Source: Capitulum mitella (taxonomy: Eukaryota > Arthropoda > Thecostraca > Pollicipedomorpha > Pollicipedidae). Taken from it: a DNA stretch of 64,000 nucleotides. The stretch spans positions 18,724,733 to 18,788,732 of the forward strand of contig CP099839.1 of assembly GCA_030062745.1 (NCBI GenBank), read 5' to 3'. Position 1 is the stretch's first letter, and each line of letters starts with the position of its first letter. Positions 53,750 through 64,000 of the stretch are shown piece after piece. Under the pieces are notes generated by a model. It saw only the letters and a list, made by a program, of their open reading frames with translations, was not told where the DNA came from and searched no databases. The position numbers were made by a program, and so were the translations under genes.

Positions 53750-56700
53750 TTAACCCGCCCGCAACTGAGGGGAGGACAGGTGACCGCCCCCCCCGAAACT
53801 TTTCCAGGATTGCAAGAGAACAAACAAACGCAGTGCCACAAAACTTCGTGTACGTTTTGCATTGTCATTTTTACACCTGGTGTAAAAATTTTGACCTCAG
53901 GTCAAGTAAGGTGTCTGACCTAGGTCAGGACAAACGGACCTATGTCCAAAAAAGTTTAACGCCCTGTAACTTTCTCAGGAAACATGATATCGCAATAAAA
54001 CTTTTAGGGATTGGAGACCTTGATAGATGCAACAAATCTGCTATCTCAGATTTTTTTAATTTCCCGGGCCATTGATCTAAGATCAAGCCCATTTTTACGA
54101 CGTGTCGTTTTTTCGGGAACTGACTGGGCTTTTCATGACATTTTTAGTTTGGGGTGATGCAGCCATTTGGTTACCGCCAGTGGGCAAAGTATCAGTGACT
54201 TCCAGCCATTGACCTTAGATCAGGCCACCAATAACTTTTATGATACAAAGCGTACCGTCGTCAATATCAGCGATGAATTACTCAGAACGTGTTGAAAATG
54301 GAAGAACTGGCTCGCACAATGACAGGTAATACCAGGAGGCTCAAAAGGTTTAAAAGTATTGCGTAGTTTGGAAATAAACAGGTTCTCGCGAATAAAGCTC
54401 AGCCAATTATGTAGATCGATAAATGCTGAATTTTTCCAAAATTTAAGCATGAGAAACATCACAAGAATCACTAGGACCAAGCAAATTTACATGGATAGAC
54501 ATATGTCGCAAAAATAAAAGGAACGCTAAAACTAGTTCTCGTTAATTTCATACTGCGTGCGGCTACGGGGCCTGCCGGCAACCGGCGCGAAATTTGCCGT
54601 GTCTAAAGACAATGTCTAAAGACTAAAGTGTCTAAAGACTCAATGTTTCGGGGTATATAATGAACAGATCAGAGAAATTAGACTTGTATCGGTATCTGCG
54701 GACCTTTACCTGTGCGTTGGCGCCATTGCCAAGATGTTATTACTCACATCCCTTGAGATCCAGGCCGTTTCCAGCGTGGTCCATTTCACGCAATAGCAGA
54801 TTCGTGCGGGCGCCGCCGGCTCACCGCCCGCCATAGCGGAATCTTCCGTTTTTTTGCGTAAAACACCGATTTATTCGATTACCAGGCGGAAATACAAAAA
54901 TGCTCAGCTGGAGCGACGTGGAGGAGTTCATTGCCGTTTCGACCTACCAACTAATTTGCTCTTTTTGGTCCCACTGAGTGTGCCGTTGAGAAAAGTATGA
55001 AGGCTCGCAAGGCCGGTTTTGCACTGAACGCGGGCAGCTTTTGTGGCCTTTTGATGGCGTTAACACAGATAACCAGATTTTATTTTTCGGGGGAGAGTAA
55101 ATAAAAAATGCTCGCCTGAAGAGTTGTGAAGACCTCTTCAGTGTCAGCGGAACAAAACTGGCGACATGATACGTACAGCCGTATTTGTGCCATTTAATGT
55201 TTAGTTGACAGGCATGTACGGCAGAGGTCAACCAACCCAGGCTAACGGGTTCGTATTTTAGCTTCATTCTCAACCGCTGTGACATCCACGGACTCCCTGG
55301 CTGTGGTAAAACAGTTGGCAGACACGTGGTAAATTTGCAAAGTTTTAATTTTAGCGAACATCCTGTTAGAACATTTCGCCGTTTACAATGAACGTTTGTT
55401 TGCAGATTTATCCCAAGCTAACGGATCAGGACACGAAATGTAATCTAAAACGTTTTAAGAGGGCCAATTTGGACATATTTTTCAGTGGAGCCGACAGCGC
55501 AGGGAGGCGGGCTGTTTGTTTTCTTGTCCATACATTTTGATGTCAACATCCACACGTTCCGTAACTTCCACTTCGTTCATAGGAGCTTCCAACGGTGATT
55601 ACGCGCTTTGTAATAAGGCACCCAATGACGGACCCAGGGTACAATCTTGGAGGGGGGGCCATTTGGGGGTCGGGGACATGGATTCAAATGTCATTGGGTG
55701 GCGACATTCGCCTTAAAGCGATTGTCGTCGAAGCAAACGTTCGAAAAGTGTCTAAGAGCACGCATAAAGTCGTACGTGACATCGTAGTCTCGGCCGTCAG
55801 GCTAGACATCTTCCAGTTAAGCAACAAAGTATATTTACAATATCTGTGCAGTCCAACTGTCCAGCTCACACGGAGGTGTGGCGTACCGCTCATAAGAAAT
55901 AGGCTAAATACGTAACCATATCTGATTCGGAATGCACAAATATCGAAATATGTATTCTTCGCATTGGTGACATTGATTAAGAGCAATTCTGTGATTCCCC
56001 ATACCTGCCCCAATATTTTTTTAACCCAAAGCCGAATTTCTACAGTTTACCCCTAAAATGTCAGTATCAAACCCAAAAAATCAGTATCAAACTCGCAACT
56101 TTTCATCAATCCAATGCCAGCCTCACCAATGCCAAAGAAATGTACCGCGCAATGCACTAAGACAACCCGAGCGTGAAAACTGACTTTTAAGTAGGAATCG
56201 TAGCCTAATACCTCGCGACAACTTTCCATAGAAGCGCGGCAGCTTCATGCGAAATCCTCAGTGAGTTCTTCACCAGCAACCAGCAGAGTAAAAAATCATG
56301 CAAAGAGCAATCAACTTACGATGAACTCTCCAGTACTGTAAATGTGTAATGCAAAATGACGCTAACTCTACTCAATAGCATAACAAGATCAATTGACAGG
56401 ATATTGTTTATTTGTTTGAGAGTTAGGACACAGAGGCGCTTGGGTTCAAGTGTCCAGGTCTTGTATCAAGTCTTGTGTCTGGCGTCAGTCAGCCATCTAA
56501 GATGGAATCTTCGTCACTGTCACTCAACATTACCTCGAGCGCAAAAACCGCGCCAGCTCCGCTGCAAACACCTTCTGACTGGCAGCATATAGCATTGGCC
56601 ATGTTTCGTACTGTTTTTTTTTTATCAAATACGGATCATGATGACAAATAACTTTACGAAATTAGCTTTCTATAACAGTTTACTGAGAAATATGAAGTTT

Positions 56701-57083
56701 TAATGTTTAATCTGATGTTGCTTCGGCTAACTGTAGATGGGGTCTAGTATCACACTACAAGTTTAGTATATACTGTTGTTAGCAGAGGCATCTATTGATA
56801 GTCTATCTATTGAGAACGATTTCGCTGTGGCTATTGCGCGAAATGGACCACCATGCATGGTTTCATGCAGTCGGCTATGAAAAAATATATATAGGACGTA
56901 AATGGCTTGCCTTTTATCCATAACTAAACATGAGACCAGTTCTGAGGTCCACTTTTTACAAGCTTTCCAACGGTGTGCGTATTTTTATCGTGCGACCAAC
57001 CGTTCGTGAGTTAGAGGAGGCGGTCAACCGCCCCTCCCCAATCGAGCGTAATCAGCGTCGACCGCCAGTCGGGCACGGGTTAA
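53750..57083 (+). mobile_element. piggyBac-like non-autonomous element, family B copy 2, interrupted
   Basis: TTAA at 53750-53753 and 57080-57083 bracket an element starting CCCGCCCGCAACTG and ending GGGCACGGG. Its two outer parts (53754-54775 and 56852-57079) follow family B copy 1 (41661-42861) in order, including TCATGCAGTCGGCTATGA near the right end. The middle 2.1 kb is a separate insertion. No transposase frame is visible. Confidence 0.8.
54776..56851. mobile_element. 2.1-kb element with 22-bp terminal inverted repeats nested in family B copy 2
   Basis: The left end GTGGTCCATTTCACGCAATAG matches the right end read in reverse, GTGGTCCATTTCGCGCAATAG, with one mismatch. The insertion falls in the sequence that is continuous as CCATTTCTCGGTCTCATGCAG in family B copy 1. 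The target duplication is unclear (perhaps GTTTC). No transposase is recognised; open frames inside (for example 54944-55285 on the minus strand) have no known domain. Confidence 0.7.
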
Positions 57084-57299
57084 CATAACATATTGCAAGA
57101 GGCTGGCAATGAGGTACAGCCGGTTCATAATTTTGAGGGTGGGGGTGCGTGGCCAGTGATGAGCCCGTATTTTATGTGTGGGTACCCCGAATAAAAGCAG
57201 CCAGTGAAAATTTTACGACAATCGACGCTTGCCATTCGTAAATATTGCCAGTTGCAATCAGCTGGGTCTTCTCTGTTTGGCGATGATCGCGCCAAAAAC

Positions 57300-57840
57300 A
57301 GTTTTTACTGGGGGCCTCCGCAGCTGCCAGGGGGTCCCTCTCCAGACCGCCAGGGGGCTCCCCTACATGCCAGGGGGCCTCTCTACAGGCTGTAAGTAAG
57401 CCCGTCCACAGGCCGGCAGGGGGTCCTGCAGGCGGCGGCAAGGGCCCATGCATGTCAGCAGGGACTCTTCATACCGACAGGGGGCCAGGCAAGCAGGGAA
57501 CCCTTCCAACCGACAGGGGACCCTTGCAGGCCGGCAGGTCCCCACAGAAAACCAGCAGTGGTCCATAGGCTGGGAGGGAGCCCTACAGATCGGCAGATGG
57601 TCCCTACAGGCCGGCAGGGGCCCCAAAGGCTGGCAGAAGGCCCCCTACAGACCGGCAGTGGGCCTCTGCAGGCCGGCAGGGCTCGCCTACCGGCCTGAAT
57701 GGGAGGCACTACAGGCCAGCAGGAGCCCTTCATGCTGGCAGAGGGTCCTTAAAGGCTGGCAGGGGGCCCTAACAGGCTGTTATGGGGCACTCCGGGCCGG
57801 CAGCGGATTCCCTACAGGCTAACAGGGGCCGCTCAATGGG
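57300..57840. repeat. 21-bp tandem array, GGCCGGCAGG type
   Basis: Units of 19-22 bp centred on ACAGGCCGGCAGGGGGCCC repeat about 24 times, with strong divergence. Frames stay open on both strands because the period is divisible by three, giving 7-residue repeats. Confidence 0.75.
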
Positions 57841-57849
57841 CTTGAATCT

Positions 57850-58110
57850 CTTTAAGCAGCCTCATGGACCCTTTGCCGTCTTGGGGTCCCTCTTGTGGTC
57901 CCAGGGACCCTTGGAGAATTTCAGGGGTTTTTCTTTACATCTTAGGCGCCATTTTGCCGTCTCAGAATATCATTAACCCTCCTTCATTATTCAGTGGGCC
58001 TCCCAGAGGCCTTCTGACTGCATCCAGAACCTTCAACTTTTCACACAAGTCCGTGTAACGCTTTCGGTACCCCAATGCCATTCCACGGGCCCCTATGGGT
58101 GTGGTTTCCT
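57850..58110. repeat. 21-bp array segment shared with 20385-20610
   Basis: Words such as GTCCCAGGGACCCTTGGAGA, CATTTTGCCGTCTC, CATTAACCCTCC, AACCTTCAACTTTTCACACA and CAATGCCATTCCA occur in the same order as at 20430-20600. So the two loci carry the same non-random succession of diverged units and must be copies of one longer element. Confidence 0.75.
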
Positions 58111-59227
58111 ATCTCTTTGCGGGTGCCCGGCACCCACGAAGAGGAAATGGGCACCCACAATACGGTTGGGGCGCCCACACCTTAAATTATGTTTTCATAT
58201 TGAAATATACTTATATTCTCAGTCCCATGACGTTAACCAGCTAAAATCAGCTCTGTAAACAATAATCGGAACTCATTTACTCCCTTGTCACCTACCAGTT
58301 GCTTTTTCCCCAACCCTCCAAGACACATTGTGTCAAGCCGGGTCCTGGAGAAAGGTTTTCCATTAAAGGGAGTGTATCTACTGGAATCGTGATTTTTTAC
58401 TGAGTACTTACGAATGAAGAGGACGTTTTTATGAATCAAGGCGTAGGTGACATTCATTCTTGCCAACTCGCTCTCCTTTGCTCATATTTTACTGGGGTAG
58501 GTGAGTACGCTGGCTGCCAACCCAAGTTTAATCTGTTTATTCCATTTTTTTTCGACACTAAAATCGCCGATGAATCGGGTTAGCGTATCCGATACGCTAA
58601 CTTACATCAGCCGACGAACACCAAAATTATGAAGGCGGCCATCATGGATTCAGGCAAGTACCGCTCCTGTTCTCCGATCTCCTTCGCAGGTATGTATTAC
58701 GTAAACAGGTCGAAATACGTTAGTGTCATTCGTCAGAACAATCGTCGCAGCCGTTTGTAACTGCATCTGGTACAGTAGTGCAGAGCGTTGGGTGAGCATC
58801 GGTGGCGTCCAAGGTTTACCTGCGTATTTCCTGCTCGCCGACTGGCTCCTTTCTCTAGTATTGTGTATTATATTTTGCGTGCTGATATCACTGTCGGTAA
58901 ATACAATAACTAAAATGCATGAAATATTAGTTTAAGATGACCAAAAAGCACTTTTCATTTACATAGTGATTCATAATCAATGTTAAATATTCCCCGGAGA
59001 GCGTTTTTAGGACACTGGAAAAAACAGATATATTTATTTTAAGGATGTCGTCGCCATGAAGCGTTCTATGATTTGCGGAAGTGATCCTTCCGTACTTTAC
59101 CTCCCGTCATACCTTTTTAAGCTCATTTCTCTGAACTTTAGGCATAAACGCCTGTCACGACTCCCTCCCCCTTCCGGTACGCAATGTCTGGATGTCCACG
59201 TATGTGTTTTGAGTATGTGTTTGTGAA
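58111..59227. other. Intergenic DNA, no gene seen
   Basis: At 58115-58175 there is a G/C word repeat (GGGTGCCCGGCACCCACG). The sequence GGCGGCCATCATGGATTCAGG at 58633-58653 has a good start context and a possible donor (CAG then GTATGT at 58690), so it could be a first exon, but no continuation is recognised. Confidence 0.35.
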
Positions 59228-59408
59228 CTTTTCAAGACAAACTTTTCAAGACGAACTTTCGCACGACAAACTTTCGTCCTAGACGAACTTTTGCCCTAGA
59301 CGAACTTTTACACGACGAAGTTCCGTACGACGGTCTTTTGCCCGACGAACTTTAATCCGACGAACTTTTGTCCGACGGATTTCTGCGATACGAACTTTTG
59401 CCCTAAAA
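59228..59408. repeat. 17-bp satellite, GACGAACTTTTG type
   Basis: About ten units of the kind GACGAACTTTTGCCCTA and CGACGAACTTTAATC are present on the plus strand. They are the same family as the right arm of 34650-35990, 24 kb away. Confidence 0.8.
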
Positions 59409-60598
59409 CCATCTTTCCTGAAGCCTGCCTTTGGTCTTCATTATTTTTCTCTCGATATTCGTATATTCATGTCTTTTTTTCATTTACCTGCATGTTTTTG
59501 CGCACGTTTTAGGAAAACTAATTCTCTGACTTTAAACAAAATTTCAGATACATGCCAAGGTACATAAAGAGGTACGTGCATGACGAAAGCAGGATATAAA
59601 ATTTCTGGGACATAAGAAGCATTTCGAATTTTTGAGGGTTTCAAAACGACGAATGAGGACTTTTACCCGATCGTGACGACGCAAGGGCCACCGGCACCGC
59701 GGACACTGCAATGGACAACTTAACCCGTGACACAACGCCTCCTGCTAAATGAATGACAGCAGGCTGCAGAGAAATGACTATCTCTACACTGGGGTCCCGC
59801 CGCACGTTTGTGTGGTCGGTGACATGCCCATACGTCTCAGTCATTGTTTTTAGGAAGTACTGGCTCAAGGCCGTCTGTACACACTATACTGGCATCTTCT
59901 CTTTTAAGAAGCCGAAGCAGCCTTGAACAACTGCATGCTGATGAGAAATTGAAGTTAATTTTGGCGGTAAGGTTTTCGTCGCCTAGCACAATCGAGGAAA
60001 CATGATTGAACATGCATGAAAAAGACGGAAAATGATTGGACGGAATCGCTGTATTGGTCACCCGTACAGGCTTATTCTAGGACGGTAGTCTAGTGAATTC
60101 ACTATTGATCAACAGCCTGTCCCCATTTTCTCGCACCATTGTACATTGTAATACCACTCACGCAAAACCCCTTACCAATGATGTAGGAAAAATGTTACAA
60201 ACCCGATTACCATAAAGATAGTTGTGTTATTGAGCCTGAGTCCTACGCTTCATTCTCACAGCGCGTCGGTCTGAATTATTCTCAAAACAGTCGCTCACAT
60301 AACTGATTGGAATCACTAAATATCACACATGTCTAACTGGAATCACTCTCACCCAGCTCATGGAATGATAAATTCGTCAAAAACAGGACCCGTGCTACTG
60401 CGCTACTCTGTTTCTCAGTTGAACTCCCTGCTTCACATCTTCACACACTAGTCCTTCCCTGCGTACGTGCTCACAGTACCCGTATCATTCGTCACCTTGT
60501 GTACCTGGCGATGCTCTGGTCGTGACAGCCGTTTGGCTAACAACGAATAACAAACAAACAACAACGTAGTGAACGAGGCAGAAGGTTGTCTAGAGCTT
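59409..60598. other. 3' side of the 60.6-kb gene, no other gene seen
   Basis: Nothing coding is recognised. This should hold the 3' untranslated region of the minus-strand gene at 60599-61510. No convincing poly(A) signal was picked out. Confidence 0.4.
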
Positions 60599-61510
60599 CT
60601 ACTTCTTCCGCCGGCCCTTGGGCTTGACCTTGGGCGGCGGCAGGAGGCCGAGGTCACGCAGCCGGGCCTTCTCCAGCAGGACACGACGCAGCACGCGCAG
60701 AGTCTCCGGGCTGGCGCCCTGGCCCTGGCGCACGTGCTTGCCAGTGAGGGTGCGCGGCGCCCGCCGGCGCAGTTGCGGTTCCTCGGGCGTGCCGGGCGTG
60801 CCGGGCGTGGTGGGCGGCGTGGCGGCCGGACTGACCGCCGAGCACGCCGAGCCGGGCCGGCCGGCCGTCGTCACCGTGGCCGAGGGCGTTGGCGCCGGCG
60901 CCGGCGGCGACGGCTTGGCGCTCTGCTGCCGGCGCAGCGCTTGCTGCAGCTGCAGGCCCTGCATCATGGCGCAGTACTGCAGGTACAGGAGCGACGGGTA
61001 CGCCACGGCGTCCGGCTGCTGCATTAGCAGCATCTGCTGCATCAGCTGGTGCGGCGCCGGCGTCGGCGTCGGCGGCTCGCCGTCGGCAGAGCGTCGGCCG
61101 TCGTCCTGCGCGGCCGCCGGGTCCGGCCGGCGCAGGCCCGGCCCGGCCGCCGCCTCCCGCTCGCGCAGCTGGCTGACGGCCTCCTCCAGGCGCTGCTTCT
61201 TCAGCCGCGCCCGCGGCCCCTTCTGCGAGTGGCGGCGCAGCTTGTGGAACGGGATGATGCTGTGCGAGGGCCGGACGCGCAGGTCCTGCGGGCTGGCCGG
61301 GCGCGGCTCGCCCGGCGGCGGCCCCATGGCCCGGTCCAGCAGCGCATTGCGGCCCGTCGAGATGACGACGTCCGGCGACGGCGATCGGCGCCGGCTCAGG
61401 TCGATCGGCAGCTCCTGGCAGCCGCGGCCGCCGCTCAGTTCCGGGTAGCCGGCCCCGTTCAGCTCCGTGTAGCTGCGTCCGCTCAGCGACGATTGCAGCG
61501 TCAGCGCCAT
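60599..61510 (-). CDS. Unidentified basic Ala/Pro-rich protein with PIDLS motif (303 aa, one exon)
   Basis: I do not recognise the family. The frame opens at the ATG at 61510 in a good context (GGCCATGG; the open frame extends further up, but without a good start) and ends in TAG at 60599-60601. Near the N-terminus ELPIDLSRRRSPSP contains PIDLS, the PxDLS motif used to bind the corepressor CtBP. Then come a basic segment (PFHKLRRHSQKGPRARLKKQ) that could be nuclear-localising, a Gln/Met/Leu-rich patch (HQLMQQMLLMQQ), Pro/Thr repeats (PATPPTTPGTPGTPEEPQ) and a C-terminal block GKHVRQGQGASPETLRVLRR with a very basic end (KVKPKGRRKK). I infer a nuclear transcription regulator. The order of conserved-looking blocks between low-complexity spacers argues for a real gene and not GC-rich noise. 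An upstream noncoding exon is possible. Confidence 0.7.
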   Translation of the reverse strand: MALTLQSSLSGRSYTELNGAGYPELSGGRGCQELPIDLSRRRSPSPDVVISTGRNALLDRAMGPPPGEPRPASPQDLRVRPSHSIIPFHKLRRHSQKGPRARLKKQRLEEAVSQLREREAAAGPGLRRPDPAAAQDDGRRSADGEPPTPTPAPHQLMQQMLLMQQPDAVAYPSLLYLQYCAMMQGLQLQQALRRQQSAKPSPPAPAPTPSATVTTAGRPGSACSAVSPAATPPTTPGTPGTPEEPQLRRRAPRTLTGKHVRQGQGASPETLRVLRRVLLEKARLRDLGLLPPPKVKPKGRRKK

Positions 61511-61686
61511 GGCCGGCTGCCTGCCGGACGTGACACGCCCAGAGTTAAAACAGTGCGCTCGTTCGCTCAGAGACAAGGATGCGTCTGACGGTAACAAACA
61601 AACCTTTACGCTGGCGATGTAATGCCTAGCCACACAACGGGCAATGTTTTGGCAAATGTTACAAGCGCCATCTGCCACCGTAATTT

Positions 61687-62196
61687 TAGTTTGATGCAAT
61701 TGGCATGAATCAAGAGCTAATCGATGGGAATTTTCTTATTGGCCCATACGTCTGAAACTCTATGAAAATTCGTAGGCGTTCACAAGGCATGGAAATGGGG
61801 CGGGAATGGGAATGGGAATGGCATGGAATAGCATGGAATGACATGAGAATGGCATGGAAATGGGACTCACTTGTTGAACTCAGTTGAAAAAATGTGTTTT
61901 CCTAGTAAGGTATCCATATATCCGTAACAAGTTTTCAGCTCTGTCTTAAACACTCCATTTTTGGCAGTCATCTTTTTTTACCTTCAGCAGTGCCAAACAT
62001 GGCTCGAGGTGTCTCCCAAAAACTTGATCTGCGCCGACCCCTAAACAAAATGAAATTGAGAAAATTTGATATAATTCGTAGGACAAAAAAAGAAAAAGTC
62101 ACCAAGTTAAGCGCAGCTGTTCCAAAAAAACGGAAATGGCGGTAAAAAAAAACTGGAGGGAGGTTTTTGAGGTTCCCCATACGGGAATAGGGTTAA
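61687..62196 (+). mobile_element. piggyBac-like family A, deleted copy 3
   Basis: Sequence from GCATGAATCAAGAGCTAAT to the right end ACGGGAATAGGG plus TTAA (62193-62196) follows the second half of family A (compare about 7460-8410). A large internal deletion is filled by a (GGAATG)n-like tract at 61797-61870. The left end and the left TTAA are missing. Confidence 0.75.
61797..61870. repeat. GGAATG-type simple repeat
   Basis: The words GGGAATGGGAATGGGAATGG and GGCATGGAATAGCATGG form an imperfect hexamer array. It lies at the deletion point of the family A copy. Confidence 0.75.
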
Positions 62197-62479
62197 AAGA
62201 ACTGGTTTTACGAGGAAAAGAATGGGATACGGAATGGGACAACCTGAGGAAGTCGCTTCTGAGAACGATCTTGTGCTGAAACAATCCAGTGAAAAACATT
62301 TACAGCGTTGCACTGGCCAACTATTGTTAGATGAAAAAGGCTTGGTTAACCTTTTGTCGCAGTCCGAGGGCACAGAACTACTGAAGTACAATTATTTCAA
62401 TATCATCGAACCAAGTTACCGAGATAACGGCAGCTTCGTCAAAACGAGTAGCGCACTCCATGACCTAGTCACCATTCCA

Positions 62480-63300
62480 TCCGGACGGCGCGACATCAGC
62501 AGGGCTGTATGCGCTGTCTCACCTGCACAGGCGGCGCGGCGCTCCGCTGGTGGACGCTCGACGCGGTCCGGACCGGTGGGGCGGTCCGCCCGTCCCCAGG
62601 CCTCGGCTCAGGCCCGACTGCCGAGCCGACCAAAAAACAGCGCCCGCGCCCGGCCGGCCTCCCGGACGGCAGCCGCCCACCGATTACGCGCCACCCCTTC
62701 AGCCAATCAGGCGCCGGCGCCGGCGAATTCTCTCCGCTTCAGTTACTTTTAGCTTTTTACCCACGGTCCCACACCCCGACAAAGCCCCTCCCCGTGGTAA
62801 ACAGGGCCGACGAATCGATACGGGGGTCAGGGGCCGGCCGGCCGGGCGGCCACAGGTTGTTTACGGCCCGGCCGACCGCCAAGTGTTGCGTTTTGATAAG
62901 GAGTTGGGCCGGGTCAGTGGCCGGGCGGCGGCCGTCTTGGCGGCTCTGCCCGTTGTCTCGCTCGCCTGCTCGGCCGGCGCAGGCGGCGCAGGCTGCTCAG
63001 GCGGCGAGGAGAAGGCGGCGCCCGTCTCCGCCTGTCCCCGCGCGGCGCCGCCGCCCTGCTATGGTCACCGTTTGCAGCGGCTCGGTCCAAATGGCACTGT
63101 TTTCGCGGCGAGCGTCCCTCAGCGGAGTCATGTCCGCCGAACTGTGTCGCCTCTCTGCTCCCCGCCCTCCCCCGGCTCCCGGTCGGAGTCCTGCCCAGCC
63201 GCGGCCCCCCGGAATTACACCGGTCTCGTGTGCGGACCTCCGCCCTTTCCGTGGCGGCGCGCACACAGGCTGCGTTTTGTCGCCATCATTGATGACTGAT
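62480..63300. promoter_or_regulatory. CpG island upstream of the 60.6-kb gene
   Basis: About 800 bp are extremely GC- and CpG-rich, with long overlapping open frames on both strands that match nothing. It lies 1 kb upstream of the minus-strand gene's start codon, so it may hold its promoter and a noncoding exon, or the promoter of a gene beyond the right edge. There is no TATA box I would trust. Confidence 0.45.
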
Positions 63301-64000
63301 GGATGCGGTTGTGAGTGTTGACTTGCCTGCTACCCGTTGCGATTGCTGTTTTTCGGACAGCGAGCCTCACAGTACCAAATGACAGCCGTCAGCCACAAGG
63401 CTCCTGGAAAGGCAACTTGGGCGTTGAAAACATTAATACTAATGTTCTTTTCATACAGAGATTTCTGTTGACAGCCTTTTTGTAAACATTGTGCATTCGC
63501 ATATTCCTAGTGTAAGCCTATCCAAAAGGACCAATTACGCATGTGGCAAGGCGCACAAAGTGGCAAAAACGAAAGCGTAGTTCATCGGAAGCACCCCAGT
63601 CTGGTAACAACTAGAGCGATTTCATATGTTTTCATGGGAACAAAGTGGATTTGAACTATCCATCACTGAGAGGCAAACATCCGCTGAAAAACAATAAAAC
63701 GATATCTCCGTTTCATACTCTACAGTCTTCCTGCATATCCTCTAAGACTCTTCGAAAATCATCGACACCAGCACCGGAGGTCCGAAGCATATGACAACGG
63801 TATTGCAGGCCAGGAGGTAAAAATCAATAGTATTTTTGACATAATCTTGGGTGCACATGAGGTTTCCAAGTTGATATCTGAAACATTTCCTCCGAGTGTT
63901 ATACGCCACTTATGTATGTTCCGAAGCAGTTCTATCCAACTTTCTTAGAGACTGGCAATCCCAAGCCCATTGCCAACATTGCTGGCTTCCTATCCGTTAT
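63301..64000. other. Right end of the window, no feature seen
   Basis: Ordinary mixed-composition DNA. No exon, repeat or RNA is recognised. Confidence 0.5.

Noticed and set aside
54944..55285. Transposase fragment in the nested 2.1-kb element
   Set aside because: The 113-codon minus-strand frame has no catalytic motif or similarity to known transposases that I can see.
57448..57822. Open frame of about 124 codons with 7-residue repeats
   Set aside because: It is a direct product of the 21-bp tandem array; the opposite strand is also open for the same reason.
58633..58690. First exon of an additional plus-strand gene (MDSGKYRS...)
   Set aside because: Good start context and a possible donor, but no downstream exon or known protein start could be matched; noted only as a possibility.
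62222..63321. Open frames of 170-270 codons in the CpG island
   Set aside because: Several frames are open at once on both strands, their composition is Arg/Ala/Pro noise, and no motif or splice pattern supports any of them.

Overview
This is eukaryotic nuclear DNA: spliced genes with GT/AG introns, long introns, many diverged dispersed repeats and no bacterial gene layout. Blocks of the (CCTAA)n/(TTAGG)n motif, the usual arthropod telomere repeat, occur inside an intron. The fatty-acid-binding protein also looks arthropod-like. I infer an arthropod, probably a crustacean with GC-rich exons. The species cannot be fixed from sequence alone.

Five genes can be supported. From left to right they are: a fatty-acid-binding protein gene on the minus strand (exons 1-3 present, last exon not found, 820-4516); the Golgi SNARE BET1 on the plus strand (four coding exons, 15591-17552); the arginine methyltransferase CARM1/PRMT4 on the plus strand (twelve exons, complete, 27111-43861, 583 aa); Mediator subunit MED8 on the minus strand (five exons, 45537-48945), tail to tail with CARM1; and an unidentified single-exon gene on the minus strand (60599-61510) encoding a basic, Ala/Pro-rich protein of about 303 aa with a CtBP-type PIDLS motif. 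CARM1 and MED8 both act in nuclear transcription control. BET1 and the FABP are unrelated cell-biology genes, so this is a neighbourhood and not an operon.

The rest is mostly repeats. There are two families of 1.2 kb non-autonomous elements flanked by TTAA with CCC...GGG ends (piggyBac-like), each end carrying a G-tract/C-tract hairpin. One copy is interrupted by a 2.1 kb element with its own terminal inverted repeats. There is also a roughly 265 bp element with CAGGGACGTGGCC-type ends, a 140 bp MITE and a tRNA-derived SINE-like piece. Several degenerate tandem arrays have unit lengths of about 10, 11, 17 and 21 bp, and two of the regions are arranged as large mirror-image structures.

The most interesting signal is compositional. 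The first introns of the three housekeeping-type genes (BET1 5' intron, CARM1 intron 1, MED8 introns 1-2) are almost free of CpG, whereas flanking DNA, promoters and later introns are CpG-rich. The FABP first intron does not show it. A repeat in CARM1 intron 1 shows CpG-to-TpG/CpA decay against its sister copy outside. This looks like a footprint of germline DNA methylation confined to the 5' part of transcribed genes.
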